19,550 bases of DNA, from contig JAMPGN010000058.1 of assembly GCA_023663915.1 (NCBI GenBank), forward strand, positions 1-19,550, given 5' to 3'. Positions within the stretch are counted from its first letter, which is position 1. Every line of letters starts with the position of its first letter. The notes under the pieces are model-generated. The model searched no databases and was not told the DNA's origin. It was given only the letters and a program-made list of their open reading frames with translations. A program made the translations under genes and the position numbers. Origin of the DNA: Eubacterium sp. Lineage in GTDB: Bacteria > Bacillota_A > Clostridia > Lachnospirales > Lachnospiraceae. Positions 5,791 through 14,167 of this stretch are shown piece after piece.

Positions 5791-5835
5791 TATGTTTTGA
5801 CGTTATTCTACGTTTTTAGAGAAAGAGCAGAATAA

Positions 5836-7629
5836 ATGGATAGAATAATTACGATATATCGCAAATATCAAAAAATTATAGAATGCATGGTATTTCCCGC
5901 CATTCTGATACTGTACCCGTTGTTAAGGATCAGACAAGGCATCGATGTGTCGGACACCACGTACAGTCTGGCGAATTTCCAGTATTTTCCATCGATGGAC
6001 GGCACATGGATTCTGGCAACTTACCTTGCGAACGTGGCTGGGAATCTGATGATGCAGCTTCCTTTCGGGGAAACTTTGATGGGAATGTATTTTTATACAG
6101 CGTTGGTACAGTCTGCAACGGCGGCGGGAGTCTACGCAGCGCTTCGCAAACGGATTCCGGCAGGGCTGGTGTTTGTGGGTGAATGGATTGCGCTGGGGCT
6201 GTGCTGGTGTCCGTCTACGATTCTGTATAATTATCTGACCTACTTATTTATGGCGGCAGGTGTGCTTTTGCTTTATAGCGGTATTGTATATGAGAAGAAA
6301 AGCGCCTATATCGCGGCGGGACTCTGTCTTGGTTTCAATGTGGCGGTGCGCATGCCGAATGTGGTACAGATGGCGTTTATCGTGGCGTTGTGGTGCGCGG
6401 CAGTGGTCTACGGGCGGACACTTCGGCAGACGGTTCGGGATACGCTTTGGTGTGTGGCGGGATATGCCGCAGGATTCGGCGTGCCGTTTGTGACGATTTG
6501 CATCCGATACGGTGTGAGTGCCTACCCTGCCATGGTGCAGACGATGTTTGCGATGACGGAGAAGGCGGCGGATTATAAGCCGACATCTATGATAACGGGT
6601 ATGTTCGGGGACTATATCAAGGGACTCTACTGGATGCTTTTTGCGGCGGTATGCATGGCGTGCGGCTGTATATTGTTTTGGCTGCAGCGCAGGTTTTTGA
6701 CAGGCAGGCGCGGTGTGGCGGTCTTGTTCAAGGGCATTTATGCGGCAGTGTTCCTTGTGCTTTTTCGTTTTTATTGGGGGAAGGGAATGTTTCATTTCCG
6801 CTACTATGAATACGGCAATGGCAGTATCTATTATCTGGCGGTACTGCTTCTGATTGCGGCGGTTATTTTGGTTTTGAACTGTCTGTTTGCAAAGAATGCT
6901 TCCAAAGAGCAGAAGATTTTCGCCGTGCTCATGCTGGTACAGATTTTTGTGACACCGTTAGGGAGCAACAATGATTTGTATCCGATTGTGAATAACCTGT
7001 TTCTGGTTGTGCCGTTTGCACTGTGGGCGACTTATGACTTGTTTACACGTGGCAGGGATAGACAGAAAGAGACTTTTTCCATATGGGGAATACCGTTTGT
7101 GATGCTTGTGGTTTTCCTCGTGATACAGAGTACGGGTTCGCATTTGAATTTTGTGTTTCAAGATGGGATTTACGGTGAGGCACGAGATACGACCGTGGCA
7201 TTGCCGGCGAAGGCAGCAGGCGTTTACACGACAGAGGACAATGGCGCGTGGCTTGAGGAGCTTGCAGAGTACGTGGAAAACGCGGGGCTTACAGGGCGTA
7301 AGGTGCTTTTGTATGGGGATATTCCGGGGCTGGGGTATCTGCTTGACATGCCTTCGGCGTTATCTACTTTCTGGGCGGATCTGGACAGCTACCGCATGGT
7401 GGAATTTATGCGGGATATGGAACAGATCGAGGAGCCGCCGGTCATTATTGTCGCTTCCCCCATAGCGGCATATTTAGCGGAGGACGCGGACGGCATGAAC
7501 TGGTTTGGAGTCGATCAGGAGAAATTGGATGCCGATGAAAAATTACAGATCCTAGCGGAGTATTTGAAAGAGCGTTCGTATCAGGAAGTCTATGGAAGTG
7601 GACGCTATGTAGTTTATGTGACAGAATAG
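5836..7629 (+). CDS. Large polytopic membrane protein, GT-C-like glycosyltransferase candidate
   Basis: The protein has 597 residues with about 12 membrane spans over residues 15-450 and a soluble, probably extracytoplasmic C-terminal domain (about 455-597). The first outer loop has acidic residues D37 and D40 (GIDVSDTTYS), where GT-C enzymes carry their catalytic or metal-binding acidic motif. I do not recognise a named family. GT-C enzymes use polyprenyl-phosphate sugars on the outer face, which fits the GtrA and GtrB-like genes of this locus. The start has only a weak site (GAGAAAGAG, 5820-5828). I see no clear promoter of its own behind the upstream terminator. It could also be a non-catalytic glycan assembly protein. 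Confidence 0.65.
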   Translation: MDRIITIYRKYQKIIECMVFPAILILYPLLRIRQGIDVSDTTYSLANFQYFPSMDGTWILATYLANVAGNLMMQLPFGETLMGMYFYTALVQSATAAGVYAALRKRIPAGLVFVGEWIALGLCWCPSTILYNYLTYLFMAAGVLLLYSGIVYEKKSAYIAAGLCLGFNVAVRMPNVVQMAFIVALWCAAVVYGRTLRQTVRDTLWCVAGYAAGFGVPFVTICIRYGVSAYPAMVQTMFAMTEKAADYKPTSMITGMFGDYIKGLYWMLFAAVCMACGCILFWLQRRFLTGRRGVAVLFKGIYAAVFLVLFRFYWGKGMFHFRYYEYGNGSIYYLAVLLLIAAVILVLNCLFAKNASKEQKIFAVLMLVQIFVTPLGSNNDLYPIVNNLFLVVPFALWATYDLFTRGRDRQKETFSIWGIPFVMLVVFLVIQSTGSHLNFVFQDGIYGEARDTTVALPAKAAGVYTTEDNGAWLEELAEYVENAGLTGRKVLLYGDIPGLGYLLDMPSALSTFWADLDSYRMVEFMRDMEQIEEPPVIIVASPIAAYLAEDADGMNWFGVDQEKLDADEKLQILAEYLKERSYQEVYGSGRYVVYVTE

Positions 7630-7749
7630 CAAAAGTGTGATACACTGTGCGTAAGTCATGAGCATTGCAGGATGTAAGATGGTAGAATGACAGCTCGCAT
7701 CCAGACAGGGCGGATATTTGCGGCATTGCGAAGCGGAAGGAGTCAACAG

Positions 7750-8877
7750 ATGATTAATTTTAACGTTCCCCCGTATACGGGTAAAGAAGTCGAATATATG
7801 AAGGAGGCAATCGAGAATCAGAAGATCTGCGGTGACGGACCTTTTACCAGGAGATGCAATGAGTGGATCGAGAGACAGACCGGCACGGCGAAATGTCTGC
7901 TCACCACTTCCTGTACTCATGCTACCGAGTTAGCAGCGCTCCTTGCGGATATTAAGGAAGGCGACGAGGTGATTTTGCCGTCCTACACGTTTGTGTCCAC
8001 GGCGGACGCTTTCGTGCTTCGCGGTGCGACGGTGGTTTTCGTGGATATCAGACCGGATACGATGAACATCGACGAGACGCTGATCGAAGATGCTATCACG
8101 GAACGGACGAAAGCGATTGTCCCGGTGCATTATGCAGGTGTGGGTTGTGAGATGGATACGATCATGGATATTGCCAGACGGCATAATCTGATGGTAGTTG
8201 AGGATGCTGCGCAGGGAATTATGGCATCCTACAAGGGGAAAGCGTTAGGGACGTTTGGCGATTTCGGGTGTTTTAGTTTCCACGAGACGAAGAATATCAG
8301 TATGGGCGAGGGCGGTGCCCTGCTCATACGGGATGAGAGGCACATAGAAAATGCGGAGATCTTGCGGGAAAAGGGTACGGACCGGAGCAAATATTTCCGT
8401 GGACAGGTCGATAAATATCGCTGGCAGAATTATGGTTCTTCTTATCTTCCAAGTGATATGAATGCCGCGTATCTGTACGCACAGTTGGAGCTGGCGGAAG
8501 AGATCACACAGGCGAGAATGGACAGATGGAATCAGTACTGGGAATTGTTTGCGCCGCTTGCTGAGGCGGGAAAGATCGAACGTCCTTTCATCCCGGAGTA
8601 TTGTGATCACAATGCGCATATGTTCTATATCAAGACGAAGGATATGGAAGAGCGCGGAAGGCTGATCGATTTTCTGAAACAAAAAGATATTCTGTCGGTA
8701 TTTCATTATGTGCCTCTTCACTCTGCGCCTGCGGGAATCAAGTTTGGCAGATTCCATGGCGAAGATAAATACACGACCAAAGAGAGCGAGAGGATTTTGC
8801 GTCTGCCGATGTTCTACAAACTGACGGCGGACGAGGTGGAGTATATTGCCGACCAGGTCAAGGCGTTTTACGCTTAG
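7750..8877 (+). CDS. wecE: dTDP-4-amino-4,6-dideoxygalactose transaminase WecE/RffA
   Basis: The 375 residues match the length of E. coli WecE (about 376) and, from memory, long stretches of it: PSYTFVSTADAFVLRGA, VDIRPDTMNIDETLIE, PVHYAGVGCEMDTIM, VEDAAQGIMASYKGKALGT, SFHETKN and EREKGT-type and FRGQVDKY blocks. The PLP lysine is K181 in FHETKN. The enzyme moves an amino group from glutamate to dTDP-4-keto-6-deoxy-D-glucose to make dTDP-Fuc4N. ATG 7750 follows GGAAGGAG (7735-7742); an in-frame ATG at 7687 has no site and adds residues absent from the family. No rmlA, rmlB or dedicated WecD-type gene is adjacent; the GNAT gene at 10764 may take the acetylation step. Confidence in the family is high. 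Confidence 0.9.
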   Translation: MINFNVPPYTGKEVEYMKEAIENQKICGDGPFTRRCNEWIERQTGTAKCLLTTSCTHATELAALLADIKEGDEVILPSYTFVSTADAFVLRGATVVFVDIRPDTMNIDETLIEDAITERTKAIVPVHYAGVGCEMDTIMDIARRHNLMVVEDAAQGIMASYKGKALGTFGDFGCFSFHETKNISMGEGGALLIRDERHIENAEILREKGTDRSKYFRGQVDKYRWQNYGSSYLPSDMNAAYLYAQLELAEEITQARMDRWNQYWELFAPLAEAGKIERPFIPEYCDHNAHMFYIKTKDMEERGRLIDFLKQKDILSVFHYVPLHSAPAGIKFGRFHGEDKYTTKESERILRLPMFYKLTADEVEYIADQVKAFYA

Positions 8878-8889
8878 GTGTGAAGGATC

Positions 8890-10752
8890 ATGATGATTGG
8901 CAGTGGATTCAAGAAATATGAGAACTACATACTGACATTCGTGATTATGGCACTCAACATTGCCGTGATGGGAATATGCTTTGATTTTTATTATGACCTG
9001 AATGATGATACCATGATGAAGGATATCATGTCGGGAGTCTACAGCGGAATGCCGGACGGTCATAATATGCAGACACTCTACCCCCTGGGCGCGTTGATTG
9101 CATTAGGTTACAGACTGTGCAGGACGATCCCGTGGTATGGTCTGTTTTTGTGCCTGTGCCAGTTTGGGTGTCTTTATCTGATCGGCGTGCGGTTGTGTGT
9201 GTTAGCGGAGCGTTCTGGCGCGCAGACGGATGTGATGCGAGGTAAGATAGTCAGTCTGTTGTTTTTGTCGCTTTTCCTGTGGGGAGTGTGTCTGCCTCAC
9301 CTTGTCAATATACAGTATACGATCACTTGCACGATCCTGTCTGCGACGGCTGTTTTTCTTTTTACGACAACGCCGAAGGAAATTGACACACAACAATTTG
9401 TTGTAAAAAATATCCCGGCGGTTATCCTAGTCATTGCGGCGTATCAACTGCGGACGGAAATGCTGCTTCTCACTTTTCCATTTATCTGTCTGGCGGGGCT
9501 GTACCGCGTGGCGGAGGAAAAGGAGATCTTCGCGAAGGAAAACCTATGGAAGTACGGTGCGGTAATTGGCATGATCCTAGCGGGAATGATTTTGTCGTCG
9601 ATCGCGGACTATGCGGCGTATGGTAGTGCGGACTGGAAGGAGTTCCGGGACTTTTTTGACGCGAGGACAACGGTTTATGATTTCTATCCGGAATTGGTCA
9701 CGCACGAGGAATACCGTGATGCGCTGACGGGGCTTGGCGTGACGGTGGAACAGCAGAAGCTTCTTAGTAATTATAATTTTGGGCTGGATGATGCGATTGA
9801 TGCACGGACGCTTGGCAATCTGGCGGAATATGCATCGAGTACGCTTGGCAAGACAAAGGACTGGGCGGCGATTGGACGGGAAAAGATGTCGTATTATTTT
9901 TACCGAACGTTCCACAGCCAGGATGCGCCTTACAACCTATTGGTGTTATGGTTATATGTGGCGGTTATGCTGGCGAGTGTTCTCATCTGTCCGAAGCACG
10001 AAGCGACAGAGGAAGGAGAAGGGAAAGAAAAAGGTGCACAGGCGCCGACGCGGAGGAAGTTGCGCCGGTATGATTTTGTGTGGCAGCTTATATTGTTGGT
10101 GGCAGTGCGCAGTGCAGTTTGGCTTTTTATATTGATGAGGGGGCGCGATCCGGTACGAATCACCCATTCGCTCTATCTCGTGGAGGCGGCGCTTCTGAGC
10201 GCTATGCTGGCGCGAAGATATTACGCATACGATGATGTATGCGCGTCGGACAAGAAAGCCATCGGCATAGCACGGGGAATGGCGGTATTGCTTATCCTGT
10301 TTCTGTCGGTAAGCATGACGGACCATATCGGGCAGGTCAGGGACGATCAGAATTGGCGTAAGAAGGTCAACGAGGAATGGTATGCGATCGACGATTATTG
10401 CAGGGAGCGGACGGAGAATTTTTATTTTGAGGACGTGTACTCGACGGTATCTTTTTCACAGAAAATCTTTGCGGATACCGATAACAGTTATGCAAATTAT
10501 GATATTATGGGCGGCTGGATGTGCAAAAGCCCCCTTTACTTTGAGAAATTGAGTCGATATGGTATTGTCTCGGCGGGAGAGTCATTGCTAAAACAGGACA
10601 ACGTGTATTTGATCGTGTCTGATATGGAAGCGTCGGAACAGGGATTTGGCTGGCTTGCAGACTTCTACGGCGCGCAGGGAATAGATATCACGGTGGAAGA
10701 GGTTGAGAGGATCGGGGAACACTATTCGGTATATCAGGTGTGTGGACAATAG
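8890..10752 (+). CDS. Large polytopic membrane protein, second GT-C-like candidate
   Basis: The protein has 620 residues, with about 10-11 membrane spans and a soluble C-terminal part (about 490-620). The first outer loop reads DFYYDLNDDTMMKDIMSG, an acidic N-D-D motif just after the first span as in GT-C glycosyltransferases, followed by PWYGLF. A charged loop, EATEEGEGKEKGAQAPTRRK (about residues 375-394), separates membrane blocks. Two adjacent ATG codons (8890, 8893) follow AAGGA (8883-8887); either may be used. It starts 12 bp after wecE and ends 11 bp before the GNAT gene, so it is in the same operon. I recall similar proteins in Lachnospiraceae glycan loci but no named family. Function as a transferase is inference. 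Confidence 0.65.
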   Translation: MMIGSGFKKYENYILTFVIMALNIAVMGICFDFYYDLNDDTMMKDIMSGVYSGMPDGHNMQTLYPLGALIALGYRLCRTIPWYGLFLCLCQFGCLYLIGVRLCVLAERSGAQTDVMRGKIVSLLFLSLFLWGVCLPHLVNIQYTITCTILSATAVFLFTTTPKEIDTQQFVVKNIPAVILVIAAYQLRTEMLLLTFPFICLAGLYRVAEEKEIFAKENLWKYGAVIGMILAGMILSSIADYAAYGSADWKEFRDFFDARTTVYDFYPELVTHEEYRDALTGLGVTVEQQKLLSNYNFGLDDAIDARTLGNLAEYASSTLGKTKDWAAIGREKMSYYFYRTFHSQDAPYNLLVLWLYVAVMLASVLICPKHEATEEGEGKEKGAQAPTRRKLRRYDFVWQLILLVAVRSAVWLFILMRGRDPVRITHSLYLVEAALLSAMLARRYYAYDDVCASDKKAIGIARGMAVLLILFLSVSMTDHIGQVRDDQNWRKKVNEEWYAIDDYCRERTENFYFEDVYSTVSFSQKIFADTDNSYANYDIMGGWMCKSPLYFEKLSRYGIVSAGESLLKQDNVYLIVSDMEASEQGFGWLADFYGAQGIDITVEEVERIGEHYSVYQVCGQ

Positions 10753-10763
10753 ATGGTGGTGTG

Positions 10764-11288
10764 ATGGGTAATTTGGTGCATTTGCGGCTGATGACGGTCG
10801 AGGATACGGACAGAATCGTCGGGTGGCGTAATCAAGATTTTGTGAGGAAGAATTTCATATATCAGAAACCTTTTACAAAAGAAGGGCATCTTAGGTGGAT
10901 CAAGGAACAGGTGGAGACGGGGCACGTCGTGCAGTTTATCATCTGTCTGGCGGATGGAAAAGAAATCGGGAGCGTCTATTTCCGGGATATCGACCAGAAA
11001 GCGGGCACTGCAGAGTACGGTATTTTTATCGGTGAAGAAGATGCGCTGGGGTGTGGATACGGCAGTGAGGCGGCAAAAAAAGCGCTCACCTATGCGTTTC
11101 ACACGCTTAAGCTTGACAAAGTGTTTCTGCGTTTCTTGTCAGATAATATCGGGGCGCAGAAAAGTTACCTGCATGCGGGGTTTCGCATGATCGATCGAAA
11201 AGAGCAGGTGCAGACACTGCAGGGCGTAAGAACAGTCTGTTTTATGGAGATTGACCGCGATACATTTATGGGGTTGGAGGAGTTATGA
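10764..11288 (+). CDS. GNAT-family N-acetyltransferase (RimJ/PseH-like)
   Basis: This soluble protein of 174 residues opens MGNLVHLRLMTVEDTDRIVGW, followed by RNQDFVRKNF, as in RimJ/RimL- and PseH-like acetyltransferases. The acetyl-CoA pyrophosphate loop is seen as LGCGYGSEAAKKAL (from residue 95), followed by KVFLRFLSDNIGAQKSYLHAGF, the usual last conserved block. In this locus the likely substrate is the 4-amino group of a nucleotide sugar: dTDP-Fuc4N from WecE or the UDP-4-amino sugar from the PglF/PglE pair. ATG 10764 is chosen with a weak GGTGGT upstream; a GTG at 10761 and GTG 10740 are in frame. Its stop overlaps the next ATG (11285). Confidence 0.8.
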   Translation: MGNLVHLRLMTVEDTDRIVGWRNQDFVRKNFIYQKPFTKEGHLRWIKEQVETGHVVQFIICLADGKEIGSVYFRDIDQKAGTAEYGIFIGEEDALGCGYGSEAAKKALTYAFHTLKLDKVFLRFLSDNIGAQKSYLHAGFRMIDRKEQVQTLQGVRTVCFMEIDRDTFMGLEEL

Positions 11289-12256
11289 GGAAATTAATCA
11301 GTTTTGTGATACCGTGTTACCGTTCGGCGCAGACCATCGGCGGGGTGATAGAAGAAATCGATCAAACCATGAAGAAATTGACGGCGTATTCTTATGAAAT
11401 CGTGCTTATCAACGACAGTTCCCCGGACAACACTTATGATGTGATCCGTAGTCTGTGCGCGGAACGCGAGGACATCTGCGGGATCAATCTTGCCAGGAAT
11501 TTCGGGCAGCACGCGGCGCTTATGGCGGGATTTCGTTACGCGCACGGTGAAATCATCGTCTGTCTGGACGACGACGGACAGACGCCGGCGACAGAGGTGG
11601 AGAAACTACTTACTAAGATCGAGGAGGGCTATGATGTAGTCTATGCAAAGTATACGCACAAACAGCATTCGGGTTTTCGCAATTTCGGAAGTAAGGTCAA
11701 TGAGCTGATGACCCGAATCATGTTAGGCAAACCAAAGGAACTCTACTTGTCAAGTTACTTCGCCGCCAGACGGTTTGTTGTGGATGAGATCCTTCGCTAC
11801 ACGAATCCATATCCTTATGTGATCGGGCTGGTACTGCGCACGACCAAGAATATCGCCAACGTGGAAGTGACGCACAGGGAGCGCGAGATCGGAAGTTCGG
11901 GATATACGGTCGGGAAACTGCTCGGACTATGGTTTAATGGTTTTACCGCGTTCAGCATCAAGCCCTTACGGATTGCTACGGCGGTAGGGTGTATGATGGC
12001 ATGTGCGGGTTTTTTGTATGGCATCTATACGGTCATCAAGAAATTTATTAATCCGAATGTGCCCGTCGGGTTCAGCGCTATGATGGCGGCGTTTGTTTTT
12101 TTCGGCGGCATGATTATGCTGATGCTCGGACTGATCGGGGAATACATCGGAAGAATTTATATTTCACTCAACAATTCGCCCCAGTATGTTATCAAAGAGT
12201 GTATCAATGGGGAAAACGGGGAAAATAGACGGACGGAGAAAATAGACAGGCAATGA
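11285..12256 (+). CDS. GtrB/ArnC-like family 2 glycosyltransferase (polyprenyl-phosphate sugar synthase)
   Basis: This 323-residue enzyme has an N-terminal GT-A domain and two C-terminal membrane spans (about 232-255 and 270-295). Its motifs are FVIPCYRSAQTI, LINDSSPDNT, the metal-binding LDDDGQTP (D95-D97) and REREIGSSGYTVGKLLGLW ahead of the membrane part, then GEYIGRIYISLNNSPQY. These define the DPM1/GtrB/ArnC group, which transfers one sugar from a nucleotide donor to undecaprenyl phosphate on the inner face. The partner flippase would be the GtrA protein (3887), and a GT-C-like protein of the locus would use the product. GGAGGAG (11275-11281) precedes ATG 11285. Both ends overlap neighbours by ATGA. 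The donor sugar cannot be read. Confidence 0.88.
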   Translation: MRKLISFVIPCYRSAQTIGGVIEEIDQTMKKLTAYSYEIVLINDSSPDNTYDVIRSLCAEREDICGINLARNFGQHAALMAGFRYAHGEIIVCLDDDGQTPATEVEKLLTKIEEGYDVVYAKYTHKQHSGFRNFGSKVNELMTRIMLGKPKELYLSSYFAARRFVVDEILRYTNPYPYVIGLVLRTTKNIANVEVTHREREIGSSGYTVGKLLGLWFNGFTAFSIKPLRIATAVGCMMACAGFLYGIYTVIKKFINPNVPVGFSAMMAAFVFFGGMIMLMLGLIGEYIGRIYISLNNSPQYVIKECINGENGENRRTEKIDRQ

Positions 12257-14064
12257 ACGACAATGAATTTCGGATAAAGTTAAAGCTGAATACGACGGCT
12301 TTTGTGATCGCAACGGCGGGGACTCTGTGTTTTCCTCAGGTTCTTAATCTGAAAGAAAACACGCTAGGATTTACGAACAGTATTTTTTCAATCTTTGTAT
12401 GGCTGTTGTGCATCTACGCGGTCAACTGGTCGCTGCACACGATCGATCTGAAAGACAGAAGGGGATGGCTGATTGCGGGTGTCCTGTCCTTTCTGTTTAC
12501 GACGGCGATGCTGTTCGGAGTCCGTCTTGAGTCGGTGGGGAACGTCAATTTCAAAGATATATATCTGTGGATTGCGCTTCCGGTACTGACTTGCTTATTT
12601 ACGATACTCGTGCGCAAATTCTGGAATTTTCTTGGCGGTATGAAAGACCGTAAGATTTTGCTGGCACAGCATATCCAGATTCCGGAGACTCCGGCAAAAG
12701 CGGCAAAACATTTGGATATCTTGACGTTTTTCTTTCTGCTCCTGTGCTGGATTCCGGTTTTTCTTGCAGTCTATCCCGGATTCTTTGTCTACGACGCGCA
12801 GGAGGAGTGGCTGCAGGTGGCATCGAGAACGTTTACCACGCATCACCCGCTCGTGCATGTGCTGCTGCTCGGCGGCATTGTCTGCGCGGTACATCGGTTT
12901 ACGGATTCCTACAATCTGGGGATCGCGTGTTATATGCTGGTACAAATGATGATCGTTTCCGGTGGTCTTACCTATCTGCTTTCTTTTATGAGAAAAAGAA
13001 AAGTCTCGAAAGCGGTGCGCATCATTTCCATGCTCTATTTTGCTTTTTTTCCTGTGATTGTCATGTTTACGCTTTGCTCTGCCAAGGACGCGCTTTTTAC
13101 GGTGGCGCTTTTGCTGCTTCTGTTGTCGCTTCTCGATATGGGAAGCAATCGCGAGGTGTTTTTTGCGTCGAGGAAAAAGATGCTCTTTTTTATCCTCAGC
13201 GCGGTGGCAATGATGCTTTTTCGTAAAAATGGCGTTTATGCGTTCGCGGCATTGACGCCGTTCCTGCTGTTTTATCACAGAGAAAACTTAAAAAGGACGG
13301 GGATTCTCATCGCATCGGCTCTCCTCTCCTATTTCCTGATAAGCGGTATTCTGGCGTCGGCTCTTCACGCCGAGGGAGGGGAGAAGCAGGAGATGCTTAC
13401 CGTGCCGATACAGCAGCTTGCGCGGACATATAAATTTAGCCGCGAGGCTTTTGAGCCGGAGGATATTGACGCGCTTCACGAGATACTTCCGGAGGAGGCG
13501 CTTGTCCTGTACAATCCCAAATTGTCCGATCCGGTCAAAGTTTGTTTTCGGAACAGTACGTTTGCGGCGGATAAATCGAAATACATCCGGCTGTGGGCGC
13601 GCATCGGCTTGAAGAAACCTCTGTCCTATCTGAATGCATGGCTGGTGAACTCTTATGGATTCTGGTATCCGGACACGGTGATCGATGTCTATTCGGGGAA
13701 CACGGTCTTTACGTTTACATACGGTGACAGTTCCTATTTCGGCTACGAGGTGGAAGAACCGGGCTTTCGTGACAGCAAGATCCCGTGGCTGGATGAGGCG
13801 TATCGAAAGCTCGCGCTTGAGATTTCGCAGGAAAAGATTCCAATCTACTCCATGCTGTATTCGCCGGGCGGCATTTTCTGGGGAATCGCCTTTGTGTTTG
13901 CGTATGTACTGTACCGGCGGAAGTATCATCTGGTGATTCCGTATCTGATGGTATTGCTGACATGGCTGACGGTGCTCCTCGGACCGACGTACCTTCCCCG
14001 GTATGTTTTGATCTTCTGGTTCGGGCTGCCATTGTTTGCCGCCATGCTCTTAGAAGAAGTTTAG
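12253..14064 (+). CDS. DUF6020-family polytopic membrane protein, GT-C-like
   Basis: The protein has 603 residues, with about 12 spans plus an extracytoplasmic segment (about 375-530). The block YPGFFVYDAQEEW (174-186), then FTTHHPLVH (H197, H198), and SAKDALFT later are the marks I associate with DUF6020 proteins of gut Bacillota. The Y-D-A-Q and H-H-P motifs sit in the first large outer loop, where GT-C enzymes bind the lipid-sugar donor. ATG 12253 overlaps the stop of the GtrB-like gene (ATGA), the third such overlap in the locus, so it is probably the transferase fed by that enzyme. Transfer activity is inferred. Confidence 0.72.
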   Translation: MNDNEFRIKLKLNTTAFVIATAGTLCFPQVLNLKENTLGFTNSIFSIFVWLLCIYAVNWSLHTIDLKDRRGWLIAGVLSFLFTTAMLFGVRLESVGNVNFKDIYLWIALPVLTCLFTILVRKFWNFLGGMKDRKILLAQHIQIPETPAKAAKHLDILTFFFLLLCWIPVFLAVYPGFFVYDAQEEWLQVASRTFTTHHPLVHVLLLGGIVCAVHRFTDSYNLGIACYMLVQMMIVSGGLTYLLSFMRKRKVSKAVRIISMLYFAFFPVIVMFTLCSAKDALFTVALLLLLLSLLDMGSNREVFFASRKKMLFFILSAVAMMLFRKNGVYAFAALTPFLLFYHRENLKRTGILIASALLSYFLISGILASALHAEGGEKQEMLTVPIQQLARTYKFSREAFEPEDIDALHEILPEEALVLYNPKLSDPVKVCFRNSTFAADKSKYIRLWARIGLKKPLSYLNAWLVNSYGFWYPDTVIDVYSGNTVFTFTYGDSSYFGYEVEEPGFRDSKIPWLDEAYRKLALEISQEKIPIYSMLYSPGGIFWGIAFVFAYVLYRRKYHLVIPYLMVLLTWLTVLLGPTYLPRYVLIFWFGLPLFAAMLLEEV

Positions 14065-14093
14065 TTGTAAAATACATATATTCGTGATATACT
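14065..14093 (+). promoter_or_regulatory. Internal promoter of the ligase-dehydratase-aminotransferase unit
   Basis: TTGTAA (14065-14070), 17-bp spacer, TATACT (14088-14093). The -35 begins at the base after the DUF6020 stop codon. TGA precedes the -10, giving an extended form. The transcript would carry a leader of about 70 nt. Confidence 0.6.
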
Positions 14094-14116
14094 AAGCAAT
14101 GATATTTTGAAATACT

Positions 14117-14134
14117 GTACCCTGAGACGGGTAC
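14117..14134 (+). other. Short leader hairpin
   Basis: gtaccc (14117-14122) pairs perfectly with gggtac (14129-14134) around a 6-nt loop, with no T-run after it. It sits in the leader between the promoter and the ATG at 14168. A four-codon reading (ATG 14150 to TAA 14162-14164, M-N-R-E) lies between the hairpin and the gene. Confidence 0.4.
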
Positions 14135-14167
14135 GACAGATACAGGCATATGAATCGGGAATAAATA

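Noticed and set aside
5797..5825. TTGACG as a -35 box for the gene at 5836
   Set aside because: There is no -10-like hexamer at a 16-18 bp spacing; the sequence there is agaaag.
7640..7661. TGATACACT as an extended -10 before wecE
   Set aside because: It is a weak match to consensus, has no -35, and lies in a short gap within an apparently continuous operon.
8245..9063. Minus-strand open frame of 272 residues
   Set aside because: It is antisense to wecE and the start of the next gene. Its composition mirrors the complement of real codons, and no family features are seen.
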